In this document: positions 1 through 7,617 of the stretch, piece after piece | How positions within the stretch are numbered: the first letter of the stretch is position 1 | Layout: each line of letters starts with the position of its first letter | Assembly: GCA_028278005.1 (NCBI GenBank) | Contig: JANQFD010000138.1 | Span: forward strand, 1-14,170 | Length of the DNA stretch: 14,170 nt | Reading direction: 5' to 3' | Source of the DNA: Chlorobium sp. | Lineage (GTDB): Bacteria > Bacteroidota > Chlorobiia > Chlorobiales > Chlorobiaceae | Translations under genes and position numbers: made by a program | Notes under the pieces: generated by a model | What the model was told of the DNA's origin: nothing | Databases searched by the model: none | The model's input: only the letters and a program-made list of their open reading frames with translations

Positions 1-695
1 ACAGGAAAGCTTTTCTCATAACAGGGGCTTCTACCGGAATCGGGGAAGCTGTGGCCAGGCTTGCCGTCGCCTCGGGGTACCGGGTGGCACTTGCCGCCCG
101 ATCCAAGGGCAAACTCGAAGCACTGGTCGATGAGCTCGGTCCGGACAATGCTCTCGCACTTGCATGCGATGTATCCGACTGGGAAGCCCAGCAACGGATG
201 CTCGATAGAACCCTTGAACGTTTCGGAAGAATCGACGTGGTTTTTGCAAACGCAGGCTTCTCAAAAGGCTCTCCTTTTTACGGAGGGGAAAATAAGCTCG
301 ACGAATGGAAAGAAATGGTACTGACCAATGTCTACGGCTCTGCCGTAACCGCAAGGTTGGCATTGCCCGAGCTTGTTAAAACAAAAGGGCATTTCCTGAT
401 CACGGGCTCCGTTGTCGGCCATATCACTTCTATCCGCAACCTCTATTCCGCAACCAAATGGGCAGTCACCGGAATTGCGCAGGCTGTTCGAAACGAGATG
501 GTTGGGACGGGGATCAGGGTGACGCTTGTGGAGCCGGGGGTTGTCGACACCCCGTTCTGGGGAACGGTACCGAAACCGGGCACCCCCGAGCTGCAGCCCG
601 AAGATATTGCCCACGGGGTCATGTATGCCGTCAGCCAGCCACCACATGTCGATGTGAATCAGGTGTTGATACGTCCCACGGGACAACCCCACTGA
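1..695 (+). CDS. Short-chain dehydrogenase/reductase (SDR), 5'-partial
   Basis: A classical SDR oxidoreductase, expected to use NAD(P)H on an unknown carbonyl or alcohol substrate in the cytoplasm. The reading frame is open from base 3, so the true start lies before the window; 230 residues are visible. The dinucleotide-binding motif TGASTGIG sits right at the visible N terminus, a few residues after the expected start, so only a few residues are likely missing. Further SDR signatures follow in order: the NAG motif in FANAGF, the structural Asn in LTNVYG, the catalytic Ser in ITGSVVG, the catalytic YSATK (Tyr and Lys), and the PG motif in VEPGVVDTPF. The length fits the roughly 230-250 residue family. 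An internal GTG at 51 should not be taken as the start because it would delete the cofactor motif. The substrate cannot be deduced. No gene follows for 609 bases. Confidence 0.93.
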   Translation, partial: RKAFLITGASTGIGEAVARLAVASGYRVALAARSKGKLEALVDELGPDNALALACDVSDWEAQQRMLDRTLERFGRIDVVFANAGFSKGSPFYGGENKLDEWKEMVLTNVYGSAVTARLALPELVKTKGHFLITGSVVGHITSIRNLYSATKWAVTGIAQAVRNEMVGTGIRVTLVEPGVVDTPFWGTVPKPGTPELQPEDIAHGVMYAVSQPPHVDVNQVLIRPTGQPH

Positions 696-790
696 TTCGC
701 TGCCTTGCAAAATGGCCCTTTCACCCAATCTCCGTATCATGCCAGTACTTTCGATGCTCATGTATCGTATATACACTCCGCTTCAAAAGC

Positions 791-1026
791 ACTGGCAATC
801 CTTGATCTTGGGCGAAATCATCCATTTTCCAAAGCAGCGCAGGTTATTCAAATGGCCCGATCTTGTTTACCATATTTCAATTTGCCCCTGAACAATTCGC
901 CTTGTTCTCGAAACGCTCGCTTCGCTTATTCAACGGACTTGCTGTTTTGTTCTCAGAGTATGAAAGTTACGGAAGAACAGGCATTCCTTGATCTTGAACA
1001 AAATCATCCGTACTACAAAGCCGCGT
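791..1026 (+). repeat. Imperfect direct repeat pair, about 45 bp, offset 186 bases
   Basis: Copies lie at about 794-840 and 980-1026. Both contain CCTTGATCTTG, then AAATCATCC, then a CAAAGC core. The offset of 186 bases is a multiple of three, and in the shared frame the copies read LAILDLGRNHPFSKAA and QAFLDLEQNHPYYKAA. Mismatches often leave similar residues, which suggests the repeat was once coding, or belongs to a dispersed family that carries this frame. The second copy ends at a TGA at 1026-1028 and follows an ATG at 960, giving a possible 22-residue peptide without a ribosome binding site. I do not recognise the family. Confidence 0.6.
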
Positions 1027-1179
1027 GATGTTGGATGGAATTTTTTTCTCCCCTAATCTTTCTTTTAACCTAAAACCAAGCACATTTTCCTTCACCCTAT
1101 CCCTCCATACTACTGCGAACGAAGTGAGCTACTCCTTACTCCTTCATTTCCCCGCTACTCTTATTCTACGGACTTGCTG
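925..1179 (+). repeat. Second imperfect direct repeat pair, 20 bp, offset 235 bases
   Basis: CTTATTCAACGGACTTGCTG at 925-944 recurs at 1160-1179 with one mismatch in 20. The offset differs from that of the other repeat pair in this gap (186 bases), so the two pairs do not come from one simple tandem duplication. They fit better with insertion of pieces of dispersed repeats. No function is visible. Confidence 0.55.
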
Positions 1180-1304
1180 CGCATTTACCGGCAAGCCGGA
1201 ATCTTTTTCCTTCGGATCGTTGTTATTCATCATCAAAATCCCGGCAAGCTGTTTTTTTCAATACACATCGATTACCGATCGGGCAAAATTCATCCTGTTT
1301 TCAC

Positions 1305-2198
1305 ATGTCTCTCAACAGCGGCCGGATCACCCTCGGCGGACACAGGCATCGTTACCTCGATACAGGCGGCTCTAAACCATCATTGCTCCTGCTTCACGGC
1401 ATCTCATGTTCCCTTGATTTCTTTGAAGAGGCCATACCTTTTTTATCCCGTTCCTTCAGAGTCCTTGCACTCGACCTGCTTGGATTCGGCGGATCGGCAA
1501 AGCCTAAAAAGGCCCCTTACTCCCTCAAACTCTATTCATCGCTGATCACAGAGTTCCTTGAAAAAACCAGAAACCCTGAAAACAGCACGGTATTCGCTGC
1601 TGGCCATTCTATGGGCGGCAAATATTTGCTGGCAACCGAACTGCTTTATCCTGGAAGTTTCGATAAACTGATACTGAGCAATACCGACGGTTTTGCCGAT
1701 CAGCCCGTTTGGGTCAGAGGCATAAGCCTTCCTGGCATCCGGCAGATTTTAAAAAAGGTTTTCACCAGCGAATCGGTTGCTTCAAAAGCATTCAAAACAG
1801 CTTTTCACAATCCCGAACGGGTGAACAACATCGCATACGCAAAAAACCTCATGATTTCAAGAGACAAGGATGCTATTGATACAGTCATGTCCCTGAACCG
1901 AAATTTCAGGAAACTTGACCTTGCGCGGACAGGGCTCAGGCAGGAACTCGATCGCCTCAATATTCCTGTTTTGATTTTATGGGGTGATCATGATCGGTAT
2001 ATTGCACCATCGGTTGCCGGGACAGTGCACAATGAAATCCCCGGTTCGGAATTGTATGTTTTCAAGAACTGCGGCCACGCTCCCATGCTTGAATACCCTG
2101 AATCGTTCAGCACCATTGTAACCCGTTTTTTTCTTGAGGGCCGCCACAATCAGGTTTTGCATAATCTGTCCTCTCGGGAAAAAATCTCAGGGCAATAA
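1305..2198 (+). CDS. Alpha/beta-fold hydrolase
   Basis: A 297-residue alpha/beta hydrolase, probably a soluble esterase-like enzyme of unknown substrate. Visible landmarks are the oxyanion-hole HG at residues 31-32 in LLLHGIS, the DLLGFGGS segment at 57-64, the nucleophile elbow GHSMGG with Ser102, an acidic residue in the late WGDHD (most likely Asp230), and the catalytic His258 in CGHAPMLEYP. The triad order and length are those of the abhydrolase_1 family, including a cap region around residues 125-210 that usually sets specificity. The ATG at 1305 is chosen because homologous sequence begins soon after it; no Shine-Dalgarno site is seen. tmk starts 16 bases after the stop, so the two are probably co-transcribed. 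No signal peptide is apparent. Proline iminopeptidase-like or haloalkane dehalogenase-like activities cannot be separated from sequence alone. Confidence 0.93.
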   Translation: MSLNSGRITLGGHRHRYLDTGGSKPSLLLLHGISCSLDFFEEAIPFLSRSFRVLALDLLGFGGSAKPKKAPYSLKLYSSLITEFLEKTRNPENSTVFAAGHSMGGKYLLATELLYPGSFDKLILSNTDGFADQPVWVRGISLPGIRQILKKVFTSESVASKAFKTAFHNPERVNNIAYAKNLMISRDKDAIDTVMSLNRNFRKLDLARTGLRQELDRLNIPVLILWGDHDRYIAPSVAGTVHNEIPGSELYVFKNCGHAPMLEYPESFSTIVTRFFLEGRHNQVLHNLSSREKISGQ

Positions 2199-2214
2199 TC
2201 CGCGTTGCAAGACA

Positions 2215-2862
2215 ATGTTCATAACATTTGAAGGTATAGATGGGGCGGGGAAATCGACCCAGGTAAAAAAACTGAGGAAATACCTGACCGAGAAAGGTCA
2301 TGAAGTACTGACACTTCGCGAACCTGGGGGAACAGTTGTCGCCGAGAACATCCGGGATCTTCTGCTCACAAGCAAACATGACATCACCCCGATCGGCGAA
2401 CTGCTGCTTTTTTCTGCAAGCCGTGCCGAACTGGTCCAGAATGTCATTCTGCCGGCGATAGAAAGCGGCATAACGGTAATTGCCGACCGTTTTTATGACT
2501 CAACCACAGCATATCAGGGCTACGGCCGCGGGATAGACCTGCAGCTGTTGCGCCAGATCAATTCCATAGCAACGTTCGGGCTTGAACCTGATATCACATT
2601 CTGCCTTGATATTTCACCGGAAGATGCCCTGATCAGAAAGTTTTCGGAAAAGTCCATTCCCCTTGCATTCGACGAGAGTGAACTCGACAGAATGGAAAGC
2701 TCGGGGCTTGCTTTTTATCAAAGGGTAAGGGAGGGTTACCTGAAACTTGCCGAGGATGAAAAAAGACGCTTTGTCATGCTGGATGCCGGCAATAAAACCG
2801 AACATATTCATGACCTGATAAAACAAAGACTTGCCGCATTTTACCCCGATTTCTTTCGGTAA
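2215..2862 (+). CDS. tmk: Thymidylate kinase
   Basis: Thymidylate kinase transfers a phosphate from ATP to dTMP to give dTDP, the last specific step of dTTP synthesis, in the cytoplasm. The 215-residue length is typical. The protein opens with MFITFEG and the P-loop GIDGAGKST (residues 7-15). LREPGGT at 34-40, the SRAELV segment near 69-74 and the DRFYDSTTAYQG motif starting at Asp91 contact the nucleotide and dTMP in this family. An in-frame ATG exists at 2134, but it lies inside the hydrolase gene and would add 27 residues before the universal N terminus, so 2215 is preferred. There is no ribosome binding site, so translation may be coupled to the hydrolase gene just upstream. The final residues, YPDFFR, end the protein cleanly. 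Confidence 0.96.
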   Translation: MFITFEGIDGAGKSTQVKKLRKYLTEKGHEVLTLREPGGTVVAENIRDLLLTSKHDITPIGELLLFSASRAELVQNVILPAIESGITVIADRFYDSTTAYQGYGRGIDLQLLRQINSIATFGLEPDITFCLDISPEDALIRKFSEKSIPLAFDESELDRMESSGLAFYQRVREGYLKLAEDEKRRFVMLDAGNKTEHIHDLIKQRLAAFYPDFFR

Positions 2863-2934
2863 ACATGCAAGCACTCAAGGTTAATTTTTCGCAAATAATG
2901 AAATCTTTGCACGTATCTTTTGTTAGATTGCTGA

Positions 2935-2947
2935 ACAAATCATTTGT
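2935..2947. promoter_or_regulatory. Small palindrome in the tmk to HAD-phosphatase gap
   Basis: ACAAAT-C-ATTTGT is a perfect 6-bp inverted repeat around one central base, 69 bases before the start of the phosphatase gene. It lies in an AT-rich part of a 154-base gap that probably contains the promoter of the sugar-phosphate unit. It could be an operator half-site pair, but short AT-rich palindromes arise by chance, so this is a weak call. Confidence 0.25.
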
Positions 2948-3016
2948 AAAACCTGATCTGAGCGCTTACTGAAACGTCCGGTTCAGGCAAAAATACCGCT
3001 ACGGCAACCATATCAC

Positions 3017-4276
3017 ATGCAAGAACAGATTCTGAAAGAAAAGAAGCTCGAGACATGCACCTCACCTATCTCACTTCAGGATATCCAGACACTCAAGGAA
3101 CTCTACCAGCTTAAATCGGAAACCCGCGACTTGCGCGCACCCATTGTACGTAACATCATGACCCAACGGGTTGTTGGTCGGCAATGCATCGAATCATTAA
3201 AAAACGCGCTTTACTCACTTGAAACCATCCATATCGACGACTACACAGGACAGAGAGTGCTGCGGCTGGATGGGCTGAAACAGATCGAGGTCGATCTTAC
3301 CTATGAGATCAGAGAGCTGAAAAAAGACATATACTATCTTGAATACGGCGAGGACCACTTTATCAACTATCTTGCAAAATTCATACCGGATTTCCGCAAA
3401 TACCTCAATGAAGGCATCGAGATGCTTCGCGGCAAGAAGTTCAATGCATTGATTACCGATCGCGACGGAACGACAAACAACTACTGCGGCCGATACCGCT
3501 CATCGGTGCAGCCCATATACAACTCGGTTTTCCTGTCACGTTTTGCAAAAAACTGCTGTCGTTTTCCAATTTTCATTACTTCGGCGCCACTAAAGGACTT
3601 CGGGATATTGAACGTTTCGATCAATCCCAGTGATATTTTTTTCTATGCCGGATCAAAAGGCAGAGAATTCATTGACCCGGATGAACAACTGCACACGTAC
3701 CCTATAGAAGAAAGCAAACAGCAGCTTATCCATCTCCTGAACGAGCGATTACGTCAGCTTCTCAAGGGCCCCAGTTTCGAGAAATTCAACTTTATCGGCT
3801 CGGCACTTCAGTTCAAGTTCGGTCAGACAACCATAGCAAGACAGGACATCAGCCACTCGATCAACCCTGAAGAATCGACGGCGTTTCTCGAAAAGGTAAA
3901 AAGCATTGTCGGCGAGATCGATCCTGAAGGGAAAAATTTCCGCATCGAGGATACCGGTCTCGATATAGAGATCATTCTCACCATTGACAACAAGGGTCAG
4001 GATGCTGTCAAAGACTTCGACAAGGGTGACGGTCTGGAGTTTATCTGTAAAACCATCGGCATCAAAACAGGTCTCGGCCCCAACCTTGTCTGTGGAGATA
4101 CTTCCTCGGACGTGCCGATGTTAAAAAAAGCTGTTGAACTATGCGACGACGTATGGACGATTTTCGTTACCAAGGACCGGGACCTTGCAGAGGAGGTTCA
4201 GGATATCTGCCCGCAGAACATGATTGTTCCTTCTCCTGATATTCTGCTGACCATTCTCGGTCTTCTATCCCTGTAG
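3017..4276 (+). CDS. HAD-family phosphatase resembling trehalose-6-phosphate phosphatase
   Basis: A 419-residue protein in two parts. Residues 1 to about 135 are mostly helical and charged and match no family I recognise. From about 140 onward it is a HAD phosphatase. Motif I is ITDRDGT with the expected nucleophile Asp148 and acid/base Asp150; motif II is the Ser/Thr in FITSAP (188-190); the motif III lysine is probably Lys336 in DKGDGLEF, which resembles the KG of trehalose phosphatases; motif IV is CGDTSSDVPM with Asp361 and Asp365. This layout fits the trehalose-phosphatase/sucrose-phosphatase branch, so the likely reaction is removal of phosphate from trehalose 6-phosphate or a similar sugar phosphate. 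No trehalose-6-phosphate synthase domain is present. The next gene, a GH65 phosphorylase fusion, begins 44 bases after the stop and supports a disaccharide role. The substrate is inferred, not shown. Confidence 0.8.
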   Translation: MQEQILKEKKLETCTSPISLQDIQTLKELYQLKSETRDLRAPIVRNIMTQRVVGRQCIESLKNALYSLETIHIDDYTGQRVLRLDGLKQIEVDLTYEIRELKKDIYYLEYGEDHFINYLAKFIPDFRKYLNEGIEMLRGKKFNALITDRDGTTNNYCGRYRSSVQPIYNSVFLSRFAKNCCRFPIFITSAPLKDFGILNVSINPSDIFFYAGSKGREFIDPDEQLHTYPIEESKQQLIHLLNERLRQLLKGPSFEKFNFIGSALQFKFGQTTIARQDISHSINPEESTAFLEKVKSIVGEIDPEGKNFRIEDTGLDIEIILTIDNKGQDAVKDFDKGDGLEFICKTIGIKTGLGPNLVCGDTSSDVPMLKKAVELCDDVWTIFVTKDRDLAEEVQDICPQNMIVPSPDILLTILGLLSL

Positions 4277-4320
4277 TGTCGCCCCTTGCTTACACAACGT
4301 TACACAACCACTATAAAACT

Positions 4321-7300
4321 ATGCTAAAAGGTGTCATTTTCGATCTGGACGGAGTTGTAACCGGTACCGCAAAAATCCACAGCCTCGCCTGGGAATCAAT
4401 GTTCAATGCCTTTCTTGAAGAGTACTCCGAAGCGAACGACGAACCCTTTGTACCTTTTGATCCCACAATGGACTACCTGGGATATGTCGACGGCAAGCCG
4501 CGCATGGAAGGCGTGAGGAGTTTTCTTGAGTCACGGGAAATCGAACTTCCCTTCGGCGAAATCGATGATGTACCGGAAATGCCGACCATCTGCGGTCTCG
4601 GCAACCGGAAGAATGAAGTGTTCACCGAGATCCTCATAAAGGAAGGCCCCGAAGTTTTCCAGAGTACTGTTGATTTCATCCATGAACTCAAATCAAGGGG
4701 AGTGCGGATCGGCATCGCTTCTTCCAGCCGGAACTGCAAGCTTATTCTTGAGCTCGCAAAGCTCGAAGACCTGTTTGAAACCCGCGTCGACGGTGAGGTT
4801 TCTCTCGAGCTGGGTCTGAAGGGCAAGCCTGATCCCGATATTTTTACAACCGCTGCGGACAACCTCGGCCTGCACCCCCACGATTGTGTTGTTGTCGAGG
4901 ATGCCATTTCAGGAGTTCAGGCAGGAGCAGCCGGAAATTTCGGCATGGTTCTGGGTATTGCAAGGGAGATCGAGGGCATGCGCTTACGTGAGGAAGGTGC
5001 AGACGTCGTGGTAAGAGATCTCGGTGAAATCACTGTCGATGAAGTTTTCCGGTGGTTTGATAAAGATATTTACGACGATGGCTGGAATCTGCATTACACC
5101 ATGTTTGAACCGGAAGAGGAGAAACTGCGTGAAACCCTTACGGCTATCGGAAACGGTTATCTCGGAACAAGGGGAGCCTATGAAGGTTCGAAAGCGTCGC
5201 AAAACCACTATCCCGGCACGTACATCGCAGGCGTTTTCAACAAAATACCTTCGGAAGTTCATGGAGAAACCATTTATAACAACGATTTCGTGAACTGCCC
5301 GAACTGGCTTCCTGTCGAATTCAGAATCTGCTGCGGCAGCTACATTAACCCGTTCGAACAGAACATACTCAGTTACCGTCATGACCTCGATATTCAGAAC
5401 GCGGTAATGAACCGCGAGATCGTTTTCCAGGACAACCTTGGCAGGATTACCAGAATATCGAGCAGGCGCATTGCAAGCATGGATAATCCTCACCTCTGCG
5501 CGCTGCAGTTCTCATTTGTTCCGGTCAACTATTCAGGAGAGATCGAATTCAGGGCAGCCATTGATGGAACAGTGGAGAACAAGGGAGTTGCAAGATACAA
5601 CGCGCTTGCGTCAGACCACCTCGACCATGTCGACAGCGGCACCAACAATGACGGTATATTCCTGCATGTACAGACCAACAGCTCTCATTACCGGATTGTA
5701 ACGCATGCAAAAACCAGCGTACAGGTCGCCGGATCACCGGTAAAAGCAGATAAAAGCGTTGAATCCTCACAGCGATACATTGCCGAACTGTTCAAAGTCA
5801 CTCTTGACAGGGGTCAGGAATGTACGGTCGATAAAATCGTTGCCGTGCATTCCTCGCTGGACCAGGACAATGATGATCCGCAGGAAGCCGGCAATGATGC
5901 TATACATTCCGCCGGAAATTTTGCCGAACTTCTTGAAGCGCATACACACGCCTGGGAACGGATATGGGAAAAAAGCGATATCACCATTGACGGCGATCGA
6001 TTCAGCCAGAAAGCGCTCCGGTTCCACACCTACCACCTTATGGGAACCGCTTCGCCGCATAACCCTTCCATTGATGCGGGTATGCCTGCAAGAGGTCTTA
6101 ACGGTGAAGCGTACAGAGGGCACATTTTCTGGGACGAGATCTATATTCTTCCCTTCTTCACCCAACACTTCCCGGATATTGCCAGAGCGCTGCTGATGTA
6201 TCGTTACCGGAGGCTCGATGCCGCAAGGGATTATGCTCGCGAAAACGGTTTCGAGGGAGCAATGTTCCCGTGGCAGACTGCCGATGACGGCGGCGAAGAG
6301 ACACAAATCGTTCATTATAATCCTCAAAGCGGAACCTGGGGTCCCGACCTGAGCAGAAACCAGCGTCATGTTTCCATCGCGGTATTCTACAACACCTGGA
6401 GATACGTGCACGAAACCGGCGATCTGGAGTTCCTCCAGCAGCATGGTGCAGAAATGCTGTTTGAGATCGCACGCTTCTGGGCAAGTATTGCAAGGCACCG
6501 TCCGGATACCGGTCAATACCATATAGAAGGCGTTATGGGGCCTGACGAATTTCATGAAAAACTTCCGGGCAGCTCAAAGGAAGGTCTGAAAGACAATGCC
6601 TACACAAATATCATGACCGCCTGGCTTCTTGAAAAAGCCGTCGAGGTTTCTGAAAAACTCGAACCGTCGGTAATGGATAAACTCGTCTCGTGTATCAACA
6701 TCGGATACGATGAAATAGAGGAGTGGAAAAAGATATGCAGCAACATGCATATCATTATCACGAAAGACGGCATCCTCGAACAGTTTGACGGGTACATGGG
6801 ACTGAAAGAAATCGACTGGGCTCACTACCGGAACAAGTATGGCAACATTCATCGAATGGACAGAATTCTGAAAGCTGAGGGCGACTCACCCGATAATTAC
6901 AAGGTAGCCAAACAGGCTGATGTCCTGATGACTTATTACGCACTCTCACCGGCCGAAGTACAGAAGGTACTCAAAAAGTGCGGGCACCATGTCGACAATC
7001 CCGAAAAGATGGTAAGGGACAACTACAATTATTATGAACCCCGGACCAGCCACGGTTCGACGCTCAGCAAAGTCGTCCATGCGATCATCTCCAGCTACCT
7101 GCACGACGGGCATGAAACCGCCTGGAAGTGGTTCGCCGAGTCGCTGAAAAGCGATATACAGGACACGCAGGGCGGTACTACGCAGGAGGGCATCCACTGC
7201 GGCGTCATGGGCGGTACTCTCGATACCGTAACACGTTACTTCGCGGGAATATCGTTCGCAAATGACATGCTCAACGTCCATCCGAACCTTCCGTCACACT

Positions 7301-7473
7301 GGCGCTCACTCGACCTCAAGGTGTGCTTCCTCAGGAGCTGGTACCGTATTGTCATCGACCATGGCACCGTTACGGTCTACCTTCTCGAAAGCCCGGAAGA
7401 AACCGCGACGGCCAATCTCGCTGGCCGGAAAGTAACAATCGGCAGAGGAGAAAACGCCTCGATCAGTTGCTGA
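4321..7473 (+). CDS. Beta-phosphoglucomutase / GH65 disaccharide phosphorylase fusion
   Basis: A 1050-residue fusion. Residues 1 to about 235 are a beta-phosphoglucomutase-type HAD domain: FDLDGV with Asp8 and Asp10, ASSSRN (133-138), GKPDPD (168-173) and VVEDAISG (191-198). Residues from about 255 are glycoside hydrolase family 65: GNGYLGTRG near 277, HIFWDEIY (601-608), GPDEFHE with the expected general acid Glu743, KQADVLM (864-870), and the phosphate-binding TSHGSTLS (909-916). GH65 phosphorylases split trehalose, maltose, kojibiose or nigerose with inorganic phosphate into beta-glucose 1-phosphate and a sugar; the fused mutase would turn the phosphate ester into glucose 6-phosphate. Which disaccharide is used cannot be read from sequence; the phosphatase next door favours trehalose. 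ATG 4321 gives the usual MLKGVIFDLDG start. A GTG at 4276, overlapping the previous stop by one base, would add 15 unconserved residues. No Shine-Dalgarno site is visible. Confidence 0.93.
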   Translation: MLKGVIFDLDGVVTGTAKIHSLAWESMFNAFLEEYSEANDEPFVPFDPTMDYLGYVDGKPRMEGVRSFLESREIELPFGEIDDVPEMPTICGLGNRKNEVFTEILIKEGPEVFQSTVDFIHELKSRGVRIGIASSSRNCKLILELAKLEDLFETRVDGEVSLELGLKGKPDPDIFTTAADNLGLHPHDCVVVEDAISGVQAGAAGNFGMVLGIAREIEGMRLREEGADVVVRDLGEITVDEVFRWFDKDIYDDGWNLHYTMFEPEEEKLRETLTAIGNGYLGTRGAYEGSKASQNHYPGTYIAGVFNKIPSEVHGETIYNNDFVNCPNWLPVEFRICCGSYINPFEQNILSYRHDLDIQNAVMNREIVFQDNLGRITRISSRRIASMDNPHLCALQFSFVPVNYSGEIEFRAAIDGTVENKGVARYNALASDHLDHVDSGTNNDGIFLHVQTNSSHYRIVTHAKTSVQVAGSPVKADKSVESSQRYIAELFKVTLDRGQECTVDKIVAVHSSLDQDNDDPQEAGNDAIHSAGNFAELLEAHTHAWERIWEKSDITIDGDRFSQKALRFHTYHLMGTASPHNPSIDAGMPARGLNGEAYRGHIFWDEIYILPFFTQHFPDIARALLMYRYRRLDAARDYARENGFEGAMFPWQTADDGGEETQIVHYNPQSGTWGPDLSRNQRHVSIAVFYNTWRYVHETGDLEFLQQHGAEMLFEIARFWASIARHRPDTGQYHIEGVMGPDEFHEKLPGSSKEGLKDNAYTNIMTAWLLEKAVEVSEKLEPSVMDKLVSCINIGYDEIEEWKKICSNMHIIITKDGILEQFDGYMGLKEIDWAHYRNKYGNIHRMDRILKAEGDSPDNYKVAKQADVLMTYYALSPAEVQKVLKKCGHHVDNPEKMVRDNYNYYEPRTSHGSTLSKVVHAIISSYLHDGHETAWKWFAESLKSDIQDTQGGTTQEGIHCGVMGGTLDTVTRYFAGISFANDMLNVHPNLPSHWRSLDLKVCFLRSWYRIVIDHGTVTVYLLESPEETATANLAGRKVTIGRGENASISC

Positions 7474-7486
7474 CATCAGGAAACAG

Positions 7487-7526
7487 GATGCCCTTCAATC
7501 CCGAAGAATCGGGTTTGAAGGGCATC
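7487..7526 (+). terminator. Strong stem-loop after the GH65 fusion gene
   Basis: Arms 7487-7504 and 7509-7526 pair over 18 positions with a single T-T mismatch, closing on the four-base loop AGAA. The stem begins 14 bases after the stop codon of the fusion gene. The downstream T tract is poor (TTCCCCTCTTTGTATTTT), so this may be an imperfect intrinsic terminator or a 3'-end stabiliser. Its position fits the end of the sugar-phosphate transcription unit. Confidence 0.75.
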
Positions 7527-7541
7527 GGCTGATTCCCCTCT

Positions 7542-7571
7542 TTGTATTTTCATGGGGAAACGGTATATATT
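7542..7571 (+). promoter_or_regulatory. Possible promoter for queA-ispD
   Basis: TTGTAT at 7542-7547 and TATATT at 7566-7571 are separated by 18 bases, and transcription would begin near 7578, about 40 bases before the queA start. The -10 box matches the consensus at five of six positions; the -35 box matches at only three. Support comes mainly from the strong stem-loop just upstream, which implies a new transcription unit here. Confidence 0.35.
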
Positions 7572-7617
7572 AAGTCGTTAATTTTCCCATATCCTGTGAC
7601 CCAATGCTCCTTACGTT

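Larger units (their letters stand above)
696..1304. other. Gene-free stretch with degenerate repeats
   Basis: This 609-base gap between the dehydrogenase and the hydrolase has no convincing gene. Its open frames have irregular composition and no recognisable family. It holds two pairs of imperfect direct repeats (listed separately). It also holds the string GCGAACGAAGTGAGC at 1115-1129, of which a diverged inverted copy, GCTCGCTTCGC, lies at 915-925. The mixture looks like decayed dispersed repeats, possibly with remnants of a former reading frame. No clear promoter or terminator could be assigned, although T-rich runs occur before the hydrolase. Confidence 0.6.

Noticed and set aside
51..695. 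GTG at 51 as the start of the dehydrogenase
   Set aside because: The cofactor motif TGASTGIG lies upstream of it in the same open frame, so the gene begins before the window.
705..1028. 107-codon open frame in the gap after the dehydrogenase
   Set aside because: No family match, no ribosome binding site, irregular composition. Only the repeat units inside it look coding-like, so it is reported as a repeat instead.
2134..2862. ATG at 2134 as the tmk start
   Set aside because: It lies inside the hydrolase gene and adds 27 residues before the conserved N terminus that starts at 2215.
4276..4320. GTG at 4276 as the start of the GH65 fusion
   Set aside because: The one-base overlap with the previous stop hints at coupling, but the 15 added residues are unlike the family N terminus; ATG 4321 fits better. 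Not fully excluded.
5767..6555. Antisense open frame of 262 codons opposite the GH65 domain
   Set aside because: The sense strand carries a clear GH65 enzyme; the antisense product shows no family motifs.
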